Below, in pieces: positions 50,382 through 59,195 of a stretch of 64,000 nt of DNA. A model generated the notes under the pieces. The model saw only the letters and a program-made list of their open reading frames with translations. It did no database searches and had not been told where the DNA came from. Source of the stretch: Rhizobium sp. C4. GTDB lineage: Bacteria; Pseudomonadota; Alphaproteobacteria; Rhizobiales; Rhizobiaceae. The position numbers and the translations under genes are program-made. The stretch spans positions 62,001 through 126,000 of the forward strand of contig NZ_JAJNCX010000013.1 in NCBI RefSeq assembly GCF_021026315.1. The letters are read 5' to 3'. Every line of letters begins with the position of its first letter. The stretch's first letter is position 1.

Positions 50382-51026
50382 ATGAACTTTGTTTCTGTCT
50401 GGGCGTCCTGGCGCTTGATTGCATTCCTGGGAACCGTGCTTTGCGGCTTCGTCGCGCTGGCCTCTCTGGCCAAGGCCGACACGAGCGTGCGCAAGTCCAC
50501 AGTCTATTTCACCGTCCGCGGCAAAACGGCCTCCGAACTCGACAGCGCCCTGATGCGCAATGGCCCGCAGGCCGGCATGGCCCGCCATCCGGGCGCCGCC
50601 CAGATCAAGTTCTCCGGCGACATCAAATATGCTGAAGCCAGAGGCCAATGCTCGGTCGCCGCCGCCCGCGTCAATCTGAACCTAAGGCTCATCCTGCCGA
50701 ACTGGAAGGACCGCAACGGCGCGCCCCGCGGTCTCGCCGTTCTTTGGGACTCACTCTCCGGTGACATCAAGCGTCACGAAGAGCGCCACGCCGAAATCGC
50801 CACCCAGCACGCTCGCCAGATGGAACAGGCGCTGAAATCGCTGCCGCCGCAGAAGACCTGCGAAGCCATGCAGGCCCTCGTCTCGCGCACGACAGATGAC
50901 CAGATTGCCCAGCATGACGAGGCGCAGCGTCGCTTCGACCAGATCGAGATGGCCAATTTCGAGGCCCGCATCATGCGGCTCGTCAAGGAACGCACTGCGC
51001 AGATGCAGGCCAACGCCGCGCAGTGA
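50382..51026 (+). CDS. DUF922 secreted putative zinc protease
   Basis: A 214-residue exported protein. The signal/anchor segment is at residues ~10-32 (LIAFLGTVLCGFVALASLAKA). The DUF922 domain contains the zinc-protease-like motif HEERHAEIA (HExxH) near residue 130 after LNLRLILPNWKDRN, and two conserved Cys pair it with downstream C-EAM. The function of this family is not established. ATG 50382 is used; GGGAA is 9 bases before. Divergent from folP. Confidence 0.85.
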   Translation: MNFVSVWASWRLIAFLGTVLCGFVALASLAKADTSVRKSTVYFTVRGKTASELDSALMRNGPQAGMARHPGAAQIKFSGDIKYAEARGQCSVAAARVNLNLRLILPNWKDRNGAPRGLAVLWDSLSGDIKRHEERHAEIATQHARQMEQALKSLPPQKTCEAMQALVSRTTDDQIAQHDEAQRRFDQIEMANFEARIMRLVKERTAQMQANAAQ

Positions 51027-51083
51027 CTACTTAGGACCTGCCAAGACAAGGCGGCCTTGCACCGCATCCTCAAAGCCTGAACC

Positions 51084-51109
51084 CGCCGCCTGATTCCGAT
51101 CAGGCGGCG
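51084..51109 (+). terminator. Inverted repeat after the DUF922 gene
   Basis: A perfect 11-bp stem CGCCGCCTGAT/ATCAGGCGGCG with loop TCCG lies 58 bp past the stop. The T tail is poor, so termination may be incomplete. Confidence 0.55.
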
Positions 51110-51201
51110 ATTGCATTTGTGGGACCGGATTCACGCAGAAGCTTGCGCGAGCCTGACCTCACCACAGGCAATCACCCGGCAAAAGTCGCAATGGCAATGA
51201 C

Positions 51202-51217
51202 GTAACTCTTGAGTTAC
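51202..51217. promoter_or_regulatory. Perfect short dyad GTAACTC-TT-GAGTTAC
   Basis: Seven-base arms meet around TT, followed by a partial third copy (ATTAACTCTC) 7 bp later. It sits where a promoter for the candidate RNA ending at 51577 would be expected, so it may be an operator. Confidence 0.4.
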
Positions 51218-51219
51218 AT

Positions 51220-51577
51220 TAACTCTCATGGAACGTCCAAGGCAGGCCTGCAGAGCCTTTGCCACAGAAGACGGACAGGGGCGCTGCGGCGCCGGATGAT
51301 TTCAGACGGCAAGGCCGTCGCGTTTCAGTCTTGTAGATGCCGCGCGTGACACTGCCGGCGGGGATGGCGGGCGTTGATCGCGCCCGCAGACGGATTGCGT
51401 TTGATCGCAACCAAGACATTCGATCCATCCGGCGCGCGGGGGAAAATGCGCCGGCCGGATTTGGGAATACTCATCTTCTCCTGGCGCGCGTCCTCAAGAC
51501 GACAGGGCGCATCCTCCCTCGCCCCTGGCGCGCCCGACTGGCCTCGCTTGACGGTTTCCGCAAGCGAGGCTTTTTTT
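51220..51577 (+). ncRNA. Candidate non-coding RNA ending at a strong orphan terminator
   Basis: The perfect terminator at 51541-51577 is oriented for plus-strand transcription, but no plus-strand gene lies between it and the DUF922 terminator 430 bp earlier. The interval has no frame with a ribosome site and recognisable product. The 5' end is unknown; I place it just after the dyad at 51202. It does not resemble tmRNA, RNase P RNA or SRP RNA. Confidence 0.4.
51541..51577 (+). terminator. Strong plus-strand terminator without an obvious gene
   Basis: A perfect 10-bp stem GCCTCGCTTG/CAAGCGAGGC with a 10-base loop is followed by seven T on the plus strand. The minus strand, which carries the ferredoxin gene, has no T run here. 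Confidence 0.85.
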
Positions 51578-51632
51578 GTCCGCAGTCAGGAAGGCCAACG
51601 CGCGAGGAGGCGTCGGATCGGATCCGAGATGA

Positions 51633-51953
51633 TCAGGCCTGCTTTTCCGGCACGCGAACGACGAGACCGTCGAACGCATCCGACATCTTGATCTGACAGG
51701 AAAGCCGCGAGGTGGGGCGTACGTCGAAGGCGAAGTCCAGCATGTCTTCTTCCATCGGCTCCGGCGAGCCGACCTTTTCGGCCCAGGCGTCGTCGACATA
51801 GACATGACAGGTGGCACAGGCGCAGGCCCCGCCACATTCTGCCTCGATTCCCGGCACGGAATTGCGCACGGCATTTTCCATGACCGTCGAACCGGACTGC
51901 GCGTCGATTTCGAACGGCGTTCCGTCGAACGCGATGATTGTCAGCTTTGGCAT
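51633..51953 (-). CDS. [2Fe-2S] ferredoxin, adrenodoxin type
   Basis: A 106-residue electron carrier. The four cluster Cys are in [15 protein letters not shown] (C-x5-C-x2-C) and [16 protein letters not shown], the arrangement of adrenodoxin/FdxB-like proteins. Such ferredoxins feed electrons to P450s or iron-sulfur cluster assembly; no partner is adjacent, so its role is open. The ATG at 51953 has AGGAAACAGG upstream. Confidence 0.95.
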   Translation of the reverse strand: MPKLTIIAFDGTPFEIDAQSGSTVMENAVRNSVPGIEAECGGACACATCHVYVDDAWAEKVGSPEPMEEDMLDFAFDVRPTSRLSCQIKMSDAFDGLVVRVPEKQA

Positions 51954-52067
51954 GGGAGACCTGTTTCCTTCAAAAATTCGCCCCGCTCCGGATCGAAATC
52001 CGCGCGAGGCGATGTCCTGTCGCAGGGCAAACCTTGCGGCAATCTCGTCTGGTTCCAATGGGGACGA

Positions 52068-52487
52068 TCACTCGTCCCGATAGACCTTCTCGCGGCGCTC
52101 GTGACGCTCCTGCGCCTCGATCGACAGCGTGGCGATCGGCCGTGCGTCAAGCCGCTTCAGCCCGATCGGCTCGCCCGTTTCCTCGCAATAGCCATAGGTG
52201 CCGTCTTCGATGCGCTGCAGGGCAGCGTCGATCTTGGAGATCAGCTTGCGCTGGCGGTCGCGGGCGCGAAGCTCGATGGCACGGTCGGTTTCGGAGGATG
52301 CACGATCGGCGAGGTCGGGATGGTTGGCACTCTCTTCGGCGAGGTGGCCGAGGGTCTCGCGCGCTTCCCGGAGAATTTCATTCTTCCAGTTGATCAGCTT
52401 GGCACGGAAATAGGCCTGCTGATTGGGGTTCATGAACTCCTCGTCTTCAGAAAGGACGTACTTGCTAAGTTCGATAGTCTCACTCAA
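52068..52487 (-). CDS. dksA: DksA RNA polymerase-binding protein lacking most zinc ligands
   Basis: A 139-residue secondary-channel regulator that works with ppGpp. The coiled coil (residues ~20-95) contains the tip ADRASSETDRAIELRARDR and the globular end RKLISKIDAALQRIEDGTYGYC. The normal C4 zinc finger is degenerate: only the first Cys of CEETGEPIGLKRLDARPIATLSIEA remains (the other positions are T, S and A). Zinc-independent forms exist, so activity is likely. It begins with TTG at 52487, seven bases after AGGAGA; the longer ATG-led frames upstream have no ribosome site. Confidence 0.93.
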   Translation of the reverse strand: MSETIELSKYVLSEDEEFMNPNQQAYFRAKLINWKNEILREARETLGHLAEESANHPDLADRASSETDRAIELRARDRQRKLISKIDAALQRIEDGTYGYCEETGEPIGLKRLDARPIATLSIEAQERHERREKVYRDE

Positions 52488-52898
52488 CGCGATTCTCCTG
52501 GAGAACATCACTTTCAGCGGGTGTATAGCCACATTGGAGTCACAGTTCAAGCAAGGAATGCCGCGTTTCGAGACGTGACCAGCATAAAATCAATTCGCCT
52601 AAAAAATCGTCAAGCAATTGAATAGGTGTGACAATTTCATGACCAGATTTGCCAGCGACAGGCCCGCCGCGCATCTTGGGAACCGGAGCAATTGCCTGAT
52701 CTTGACACCTGCGAAGGTTCTTGACCTTTAGCCCAGCTTGACCCGGTTCCAGCAGCACCCTAGATTTCGGTCTCTCGCGGTCTGATTGGCGCATGGGCGC
52801 CGGCGTGTCTTAACACGCGAAAGACGGTGGAAAGATAACGGGCGGTTTCGCTCTTCAACAGGTCCCTTCCGACGTCACAGGGACCCAAGCGAAGGTTC
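52488..52898. other. Non-coding divergent promoter region of dksA and sixA
   Basis: A gap of about 410 bp without a credible gene. It contains three direct copies of CTTGAC at 52701, 52720 and 52737, any of which could be a -35 element for sixA. Near 52560-52660 is an AT-richer part likely holding the dksA promoter. Confidence 0.5.
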
Positions 52899-53393
52899 AT
52901 GCAGTCACATACGCCCCCGGCCAGCCGCCTTTTTCTGCTCAGACACGCGCAAAGCGCCTGGCCGAAGCCCGGCGAACGGGATTTCGACCGGCAGTTGGAC
53001 GCAACCGGCCGCGAGGAGGCCGAGCGCATCGGGCGCGCAGCAGCCGGCATGGATATCAGTCCGTCGATGCTGGTCTGCTCGACTGCCGAGCGCTGCCGGC
53101 AGACCGCCGCCGCCTTCATGGCCGCCATGGAGCATGCGCCGCAGGTGACGCTCGACGCCGAACTCTACAGCGAAGGCCCGGAACACTATCTCGCCATCTG
53201 CAACGGGGTGGCGAGCGGCGGCAGCCTGATGATCGTCGGGCATAACCCGATGATCGAGGAGACGTTCACCCGTCTCGTCGGCGTCAAGGCCGCCAACGCG
53301 CAAATCGCGGCAGGCTTCCCGACCGCAGGTCTCGCCGCCTTCACCCGCAACGGCGAGGAGCCCTGGCGGCTCGAAACCCTGCTGACGCCCTGA
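52899..53393 (+). CDS. sixA: SixA-type phosphohistidine phosphatase
   Basis: A 164-residue histidine phosphatase superfamily member. The RHG catalytic motif is LFLLRHAQSAWP near residue 13, with the supporting residues in MLVCSTAERCRQTA and the second catalytic His in LMIVGHNPMIEETF. SixA enzymes remove phosphate from His phosphotransfer domains or PtsO/HPr-like proteins. GAAGG lies close to the ATG. Confidence 0.9.
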   Translation: MQSHTPPASRLFLLRHAQSAWPKPGERDFDRQLDATGREEAERIGRAAAGMDISPSMLVCSTAERCRQTAAAFMAAMEHAPQVTLDAELYSEGPEHYLAICNGVASGGSLMIVGHNPMIEETFTRLVGVKAANAQIAAGFPTAGLAAFTRNGEEPWRLETLLTP

Positions 53394-53411
53394 CGTACCG
53401 ACGCCTCAGGC

Positions 53412-54524
53412 TCAGACCGGCATCGGCCCGACATAGCGCGATTGCGGACGAATGAGCCTGCCGACCCGGTCCTGCTCCAGTACATGCGCCGTCCAGCCCG
53501 CCATGCGGCCGGCGGCGAACACATTGGTGAAGCTTTCGCGCGGGAAACCGACCGCCTCCAGCACCAGCGCGGTATAGAACTCGACATTGGTCTGCAGCGG
53601 CCGAAGCGGCTTGCGCTCGGCGAGCAGCGCCAGCGCCTCACGCTCCACCGTCTCGGCAAAGGCAATCCGCCCGCCGGTGTCACGAAGACCCGCCACAGCC
53701 CGCTTCAGCGCATCGGCCCGCGGATCGCGCACCCGGTAGATCCGGTGCCCGAACCCCATCAGCCGTTCGCCGCGATCCAGCGCTGCGGAGAGCCAGGGCT
53801 GGATGTTGTCCTCTGCGCCGATCGAATCCAGCATGTCGAGAACCGGCCCAGGCGCGCCGCCATGCAGCGGCCCTTTCAGCGCGCAGAGCCCGCCGATCAC
53901 CGAGGAGAAAAGGCCGGCCTGCGTCGAGGCGATGACGCGTGTGGCAAAGGTCGAGGCATTGAGCCCGTGATCGGCGACGGTGACGAGATAGGTGTCGAGC
54001 GCCCGCACCTTGTCCGCCCCCTGTTCCACCCCGTGTAGCATGCGCAGGAAATCCGCCGCAGACCCAAGCCGGGCATCCGGGCGAACCGGATCAAGCCCCC
54101 GACTGCGCCGCGCAATCGCCGCTGCAAAGACCGGCACGGAGGCCACTGCCACCAGGTGGTGACGTTCCGTTTCCGTATCCGGGAGGAGCGAGAGAAGCAG
54201 CCGCAAGGCCTCGACCTGCGTGAGCCCCTGCAGCGCCGGAAGCGCCGCCGTCATCCGCTCGAAGGCGGCCATGCGCGCAGCACCGAGCCGCGCCCGGATC
54301 TCAGCCTCATCGAGATTTTCAGCCGCCAGATCGCGCCACAGAAGTGAAAGAACGGCCTCATACGACCAGCCCGCCAGTTGCTCCAGTTCATGACCGCGCA
54401 GGATCAACCGCCCCGCCGCACCATCGACATGCGACAGAACCGTTTCGGCGACGACAACGCCTTCCAGACCCGGCGAGACGATATCTCCAGCCGGTGACTC
54501 AAGCGATTTCAAGGGGATATTCAT
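53412..54524 (-). CDS. Citrate synthase family protein (paralogue 1)
   Basis: A 370-residue citrate/2-methylcitrate synthase fold without the extra N-terminal beta domain of the housekeeping enzyme. Substrate and catalytic regions are visible: DHGLNASTFATRVIAST, LKGPLHGGAPGPVLDML (His), MGFGHRIYRVRDPRADAL (His), and LQTNVEFYTALVLEAVGFP, where the usual catalytic Asp of NVDFY is Glu. GAGG precedes the ATG. It faces paralogue 2 across an inverted repeat at 54534-54575. Reaction and acyl-CoA substrate are not known; TCA or methylcitrate chemistry is plausible. Confidence 0.9.
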   Translation of the reverse strand: MNIPLKSLESPAGDIVSPGLEGVVVAETVLSHVDGAAGRLILRGHELEQLAGWSYEAVLSLLWRDLAAENLDEAEIRARLGAARMAAFERMTAALPALQGLTQVEALRLLLSLLPDTETERHHLVAVASVPVFAAAIARRSRGLDPVRPDARLGSAADFLRMLHGVEQGADKVRALDTYLVTVADHGLNASTFATRVIASTQAGLFSSVIGGLCALKGPLHGGAPGPVLDMLDSIGAEDNIQPWLSAALDRGERLMGFGHRIYRVRDPRADALKRAVAGLRDTGGRIAFAETVEREALALLAERKPLRPLQTNVEFYTALVLEAVGFPRESFTNVFAAGRMAGWTAHVLEQDRVGRLIRPQSRYVGPMPV

Positions 54525-54533
54525 GGGTTAACC

Positions 54534-54575
54534 TCGCGACAGATCTCGTGTTGACGAACACGATCCTGTCCGCGA
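54534..54575. promoter_or_regulatory. Inverted repeat between the two citrate synthase genes
   Basis: Left arm TCGCGACAGATCTCGTGTT (54534-54552), centre GACG, right arm AACACGATCCTGTCCGCGA (54557-54575). The arms are inverted copies apart from small insertions; the inner CGTGTT/AACACG is perfect. It overlaps the only space available for both divergent promoters and is the natural operator for the HTH domain of paralogue 2. Confidence 0.65.
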
Positions 54576-54619
54576 AGAATATATAGTCAATCTTGATTCA
54601 ACCAATCAATGTGTATTCG

Positions 54620-55813
54620 ATGTCCGCACCCGATCAATATATCGATGCAGAAACCGCCGCCGAGCTCCTCGGCGTCAGCCGCGCCACGCTCTATGCCTAC
54701 GTGAGTCGCGGCCAGATCCATACATCCGGCTCGGATGGCGATCCGCGGCGCAGGCTCTACAGCGCCTACGACATCGACGAGCTCAACAAGCGCAAATCCG
54801 TCGGCCGCCGCCCCCGCGCCATTGCCGAGACGACGCTCGACTGGGGCCTGCCCGTACTCGCCTCCGCGATCTCGCTGATCGATGAAGGCCGTCTCTACTA
54901 TCGCGGCCGCGACGCCATGCGCCTTTCCGAAACAGCAACGCTGGAAGACACTGCCCGGCTACTGTGGGATTGTGGCAAAATTGATCCCTTTGCCGATCCG
55001 GCCACCGTACCCGAGCGTTTCGATCCCTATATGACAAACCTCGTCCGAGCCCTGCCCCTGACAGAACGGTGCCAGACGCTGCTGCCGATGGTTGCCGCCG
55101 GACGAACGACCGCCTGGCAGCGAAACGCCCGCGCGCTCTGGCCCGGTGCAGCCTCTCTTATCCGCGCCATGGCCGGTGCGGCAAGCTGCGCGTCGGCCGA
55201 TGGCGCGCCTGTCCACAGCCAGCTGGCGCGCGAATGGGAATGCGGCGATATCGGCGGCGATCTCATCCGCCGGGCGCTGGTCCTGCTGGCCGACCACGAA
55301 CTCAACGCCTCGGCCTTCGCCGTGCGCGTCGTCGCCTCCACCGGCGCCTCTCTCGGCGCCTGCCTCAATGCCGGCCTCTCGGCGCTGAGCGGCCCGCTCC
55401 ATGGCGGCACGACCAGTCTGGTCGAACTGCTCTTCGATGACGTGCGCCAGGCTGGCAGCGCCGCAGCGGCCGTCGAAACGCGGCTGAGGCGCGGCGATGG
55501 CGTGCCCGGCTTCTCGCATCCGCTCTATCCGGAGGGCGATCCGCGCGCCGAGGCGCTTCTGCCACTGCTCCCCCGCGAAACCAGCCGCGACGACCTCATC
55601 GCCGTCATGGAGGACACCGCCGGCAAGCGCCCCAATATCGATTTCGCGCTCGTGTCGCTGCGCCGCGCGCTCGGCCTCCCGCGCGGCAGCGCACTCGCCC
55701 TCTTCGCCGTCGGCCGCTCCGTCGGCTGGATCGCCCACGCGCTCGAACAGAATGCCGAAGGCGGCCTCATCCGCCCCCGCGCCCGCTATGCGGGACCGGC
55801 GCCGGAGGATTGA
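54620..55813 (+). CDS. Citrate synthase fused to an N-terminal helix-turn-helix domain (paralogue 2)
   Basis: A 397-residue protein. Residues ~5-60 form a MerR/excisionase-type HTH (YIDAETAAELLGVSRATLYAYVSRGQIHTSG, then RRLYSAYDIDELNKR). The rest is a full citrate synthase domain with DHELNASAFAVRVVAST, LSGPLHGGTTSLVELLF, GFSHPLYPEGDPRAEAL and KRPNIDFALVSL, so the His, His and Asp positions are kept. It may bind DNA and sense acyl-CoA or oxaloacetate, and may pair with paralogue 1 (inference). No clear ribosome site precedes ATG 54620; GTG 54611 and TTG 54593 are in frame. Confidence 0.88.
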   Translation: MSAPDQYIDAETAAELLGVSRATLYAYVSRGQIHTSGSDGDPRRRLYSAYDIDELNKRKSVGRRPRAIAETTLDWGLPVLASAISLIDEGRLYYRGRDAMRLSETATLEDTARLLWDCGKIDPFADPATVPERFDPYMTNLVRALPLTERCQTLLPMVAAGRTTAWQRNARALWPGAASLIRAMAGAASCASADGAPVHSQLAREWECGDIGGDLIRRALVLLADHELNASAFAVRVVASTGASLGACLNAGLSALSGPLHGGTTSLVELLFDDVRQAGSAAAAVETRLRRGDGVPGFSHPLYPEGDPRAEALLPLLPRETSRDDLIAVMEDTAGKRPNIDFALVSLRRALGLPRGSALALFAVGRSVGWIAHALEQNAEGGLIRPRARYAGPAPED

Positions 55814-55860
55814 AATACGGTTGAAACCGGAAAACCCTCACAACGGAACAGACATTGTTC

Positions 55861-56310
55861 ATGAAGAAAAAGAGCTTGGCCAGATCCGCGTCTTATGTGC
55901 TGCTGACGCTTGCTTTGCTGCCGCTTGCAGCTTGGGCTTATCTGTTTGTGGACGCTGTTGTCCGATCGTATCATGGCCCTTTCCGAGACATTCCCCACGG
56001 ACTAACGGGCGGCGAGCTGAGCGACGCTGTATCGGCAACCGATGCAATGATTAAGAGCTCAGGCGGTAGTGCCCATCTCGCGACGGAACGGTTGCAGGAA
56101 GCCGGTTACACATGCGCGCCCATCAATGATCAATTCCTGCACCACCTTGAAGCCAGCAAGAAACCCGACCAAAGCGGCTTCGCTTCCGGAATGGACTGCC
56201 GATACAAGCTGGACCTCTTCCGAAGTGAAATTATATCCTGGATCGTTGCGGACACTCAAGGCAACATTGTTCACGACGAAACAAGAGTGAATATTCCTTG
56301 GGCATTTTAA
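55861..56310 (+). CDS. Hypothetical single-pass protein
   Basis: A 149-residue protein with one N-terminal membrane helix (residues ~10-34, SYVLLTLALLPLAAWAYLFVDAV) and a small soluble domain containing two Cys (YTCAPIND and GMDCRYKLD) that could pair in the periplasm. Coding is less GC-rich than the flanks. No family is recognised. It may share the upstream citrate synthase transcript (47 bp gap). ATG 55861 is used; a TTG at 55855 is in frame. Confidence 0.65.
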   Translation: MKKKSLARSASYVLLTLALLPLAAWAYLFVDAVVRSYHGPFRDIPHGLTGGELSDAVSATDAMIKSSGGSAHLATERLQEAGYTCAPINDQFLHHLEASKKPDQSGFASGMDCRYKLDLFRSEIISWIVADTQGNIVHDETRVNIPWAF

Positions 56311-56487
56311 GTCGGCTCAAGAAACGAAGCATCTGGGGTTAGACGCACTCGTCGCAAACCCGGGGCCGGGACGCCGTCAGTCAGTCATAACCTTGATCGG
56401 CCGGCAGCAGCGCCGCACCACAACAATTGAACCGCCGCTTCGCGCAACCTATATCTTCATCATGATCCCGCCGACCCGCGAGCCCGC

Positions 56488-57957
56488 ATGACGCCTTCCC
56501 TGACATCGCTGACGGATGACATGCTGATTGCGGCGGAGAACCTCGCCGATCTCGGCAAGGGCCTCGTCAATCCATCGCTCCGACTCGGCGTCACCGGCCT
56601 TTCCCGCTCCGGCAAGACGGTGTTCATCACTGCGCTGGTGCATAATCTCGTCCATGGCGGTCGCCTGCCGCTGGTGCGCGCGCTGCATCAGGGCCGGGTC
56701 TCCTCCGTCCATCTCGATCCGCAGCCGGACGATGCCGTGCCGCGCTTTCAATATGAGGACCATGTCCGCGACATGGTGGAAAAGCGCATCTGGCCGGATA
56801 GCACCCGCTCCATCTCCGAACTGCGCCTGACCATCCATTATGAAAGCGCCAGCGGCTGGAACCGTTTCTTCCGCCCCGGCACGCTGAATGTCGATATCGT
56901 CGACTATCCCGGCGAATGGCTGCTCGACCTGCCGCTCCTGACGCAGGATTATGCGGAATTCTCGAAGAATGCGCTCACCCTTTCGCGCTCCGAAATCCGT
57001 GGCCCGCTGGCGCGCGAATGGCTGGGGCTGGCCGAACGCATCGACCCCGCCTCGCCCGCCGACGAACTCGTCGTGCGCGACATGGCGCAGGCCTACGCGG
57101 CCTATCTGAGGGCCTGCAAATCGGATGAGCGCTCGCTTTCCATGCTGCCGCCCGGCCGTTTCCTCATGCCCGGCGATCTCGAAGGCTCGCCGGCGCTGAC
57201 CTTCGCCCCGCTTGTCCGCCTCACCGACGGTCCCGGACCGAAAGGCTCCTATCAGGCTATGATGGAGCGGCGCTTCGAGGCCTATAAAGCCATCGTCGTG
57301 CGCCCCTTCTTCCGCGATCACTTCGCCCGTCTCGACCGCCAGATCGTGCTGGTCGACACGCTTCAGGCCGTCAATCGCGGACCGGAAGCCTTGAAGGATC
57401 TGGAACATGCGCTCGGCGACGTGCTCTCCTGCTTCCGCGCTGGCAAGGGCAATATCCTGTCCTCGATCCTCACGCGCCGCATCGACAAGGTGCTGATCGC
57501 CGCCACCAAGGCCGATCATCTGCATCACGAAAGCCACGACCGGCTGGAACTCCTGACCCGCCGCCTCGTCTCCGGCGCGCTCACCCGCATCGGAGTGTCG
57601 GGCGCCGGCATAGAAACCGTGGCGCTCGCCTCGGTGCGGGCCACCCGCGAGGCCACCGTCAAACATGCCGGCGAAGACCTGCCCGTGATCAGCGGCACGC
57701 CGATCGATGGCGAAATCATCGATGGCGAGCGCTTCGATGGCAAGCGCCGCACCGCCGTCTTCCCCGGCGACCTGCCGAAGGATCCGGAAACCCTGTTCGA
57801 CAGCGCCGGCCATGCCTCCTTGCTGAAACCCGGCGATTTCACAGCCGTCCGCTTTCGCCCGCCGGAACTGGGCTCGGCGGCGGGGCTCGAATTGACGCTG
57901 CCCCATATCCGGCTCGACCGCGCCATCGAATTTCTGATCGGAGACCGGCTGGCATGA
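56488..57957 (+). CDS. ycjX: YcjX family P-loop GTPase-like protein (DUF463)
   Basis: A 489-residue cytoplasmic NTPase. Walker A is LGVTGLSRSGKTVFITALVHNL near residue 40, with a G3-like VDIVDYPGEWLLDLPLL and VLIAATKADHLHH as the specificity loop. E. coli YcjX sits in the heat-shock/phage-shock neighbourhood; its role is poorly known. It overlaps the ycjF gene by 4 bp (ATGA), so the two are coupled. Confidence 0.93.
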   Translation: MTPSLTSLTDDMLIAAENLADLGKGLVNPSLRLGVTGLSRSGKTVFITALVHNLVHGGRLPLVRALHQGRVSSVHLDPQPDDAVPRFQYEDHVRDMVEKRIWPDSTRSISELRLTIHYESASGWNRFFRPGTLNVDIVDYPGEWLLDLPLLTQDYAEFSKNALTLSRSEIRGPLAREWLGLAERIDPASPADELVVRDMAQAYAAYLRACKSDERSLSMLPPGRFLMPGDLEGSPALTFAPLVRLTDGPGPKGSYQAMMERRFEAYKAIVVRPFFRDHFARLDRQIVLVDTLQAVNRGPEALKDLEHALGDVLSCFRAGKGNILSSILTRRIDKVLIAATKADHLHHESHDRLELLTRRLVSGALTRIGVSGAGIETVALASVRATREATVKHAGEDLPVISGTPIDGEIIDGERFDGKRRTAVFPGDLPKDPETLFDSAGHASLLKPGDFTAVRFRPPELGSAAGLELTLPHIRLDRAIEFLIGDRLA

Positions 57958-59000
57958 GCGAAGACACGCCCCGCAAACCCATGAAATTCTCCGCAGCCCC
58001 CGAAACAACGGCCGACCCCCCGTCGCGACGCCCCGCCTGGTTCGACAACGGCGTTATCGAAACGCCGCTGGAGGAGGACATCTTCGAAGCAGAAGGCATC
58101 GAGGCGGAACGGCGCATCGCCGAAACCGGCACGCTGAAGCCCGCCCGCCGCTTCCCCTTCTTCAAGATCTTCTCAGGCGCGCTCGGCGTGCTGGTCTCGA
58201 TGGGCATCGGCCTCTGGATCGACAACCTCGTCAACAATCTGTTCGGTCGCGAGGACTGGCTCGGCTATGTCGCGCTCGCCACTGTCGCCGTTCTGGTCCT
58301 CTCGGCCATCGGCTTCGTCACACGCGAACTCTATGGCCTGAAGAGCCTGACCAACATCCAGACGCTGAAACAGGAGGCGCGCGACGCCGCCCGTTCGAAG
58401 AGCCGCGACGAGGCCGCCAAAACCGTCAAGGCGCTCTCCGCACATCTCGCCCACCGCCCGGAAACCGCGCGTGGCCGAAAGGCGCTGGAGGATCACGCCC
58501 GCGAGATCATCGACAATCCCGGCATGATGGCGCTGGCCGAAAGCGAGCTGCTGTCTCCGCTCGACGAAGAGGCGCGCCGCATGATTGCCAATGCCGCACG
58601 CCGCGTTTCCGTAGTGACGGCCGTTAGTCCGCGCGCCTTGGTCGATATCGGCTACGTGCTTTTCGAAGCCGCCCGCCTCATCCGCATGCTCGCCTTCCTC
58701 TATGGCGGCCGGCCCGGCTTTTTCGGCCTCATCCGCCTGCTGCGCGAAACCGTGGCACATCTGGCGGTCACGGGCGCGATTGCCGTGGGTGACGATGCCA
58801 TTCAACAGGTGCTCGGCCATGGCCTCGCCTCCAAGGTTTCCGCCCGTCTCGGCGAAGGCGTGGCGAACGGTTTGATGACGGCGCGCATCGGCATTGCGGC
58901 CATGGATTTGTGCCGTCCGATGGATTTTGCCGAAATCCGTCGCCCAAAGGTCACAGACTTTCTGAATGTCCTGAAAGACGCATCGAAAACCGCTCGCTGA
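57954..59000 (+). CDS. ycjF: YcjF family membrane protein (TIGR01620/DUF697)
   Basis: A 348-residue membrane protein. After a polar N terminus it has two membrane helices near residues ~65-85 (FSGALGVLVSMGIGLWI) and ~97-118, then a helical domain with the DUF697 pattern in TAVSPRALVDIGYVLFEAARLIRMLAFLYGGRPGFFGLIRLLRETVAHLAVTG. It is the usual partner of YcjX and probably anchors it at the inner membrane. Confidence 0.93.
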   Translation: MSEDTPRKPMKFSAAPETTADPPSRRPAWFDNGVIETPLEEDIFEAEGIEAERRIAETGTLKPARRFPFFKIFSGALGVLVSMGIGLWIDNLVNNLFGREDWLGYVALATVAVLVLSAIGFVTRELYGLKSLTNIQTLKQEARDAARSKSRDEAAKTVKALSAHLAHRPETARGRKALEDHAREIIDNPGMMALAESELLSPLDEEARRMIANAARRVSVVTAVSPRALVDIGYVLFEAARLIRMLAFLYGGRPGFFGLIRLLRETVAHLAVTGAIAVGDDAIQQVLGHGLASKVSARLGEGVANGLMTARIGIAAMDLCRPMDFAEIRRPKVTDFLNVLKDASKTAR

Positions 59001-59195
59001 CGTTGGACAAGCGCGATTTTTTGAGTTACCGCCTCAAATCAGGAAGTGTTTCGAGTGCTTCGTTTATTGTCCACGGGGATGTGGACAATGCTTCAGGAAA
59101 CGGTCCCTGGACAGGTGTTTTTCATAGTCCATTAACCATTCCGCGCGAGACTTCGAGACAAGTTCCGGTGCCTGTCCCCCGTTCAAGGAAGTCCG

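Larger units (their letters stand above)
51027..51632. other. 0.6 kb gap without a protein gene
   Basis: It holds the weak terminator of the DUF922 gene (51084-51109), a perfect short dyad (51202-51217) and a strong plus-strand terminator at 51541-51577 that no known plus-strand gene uses. The sequence between is GC-rich and structured. Confidence 0.6.
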
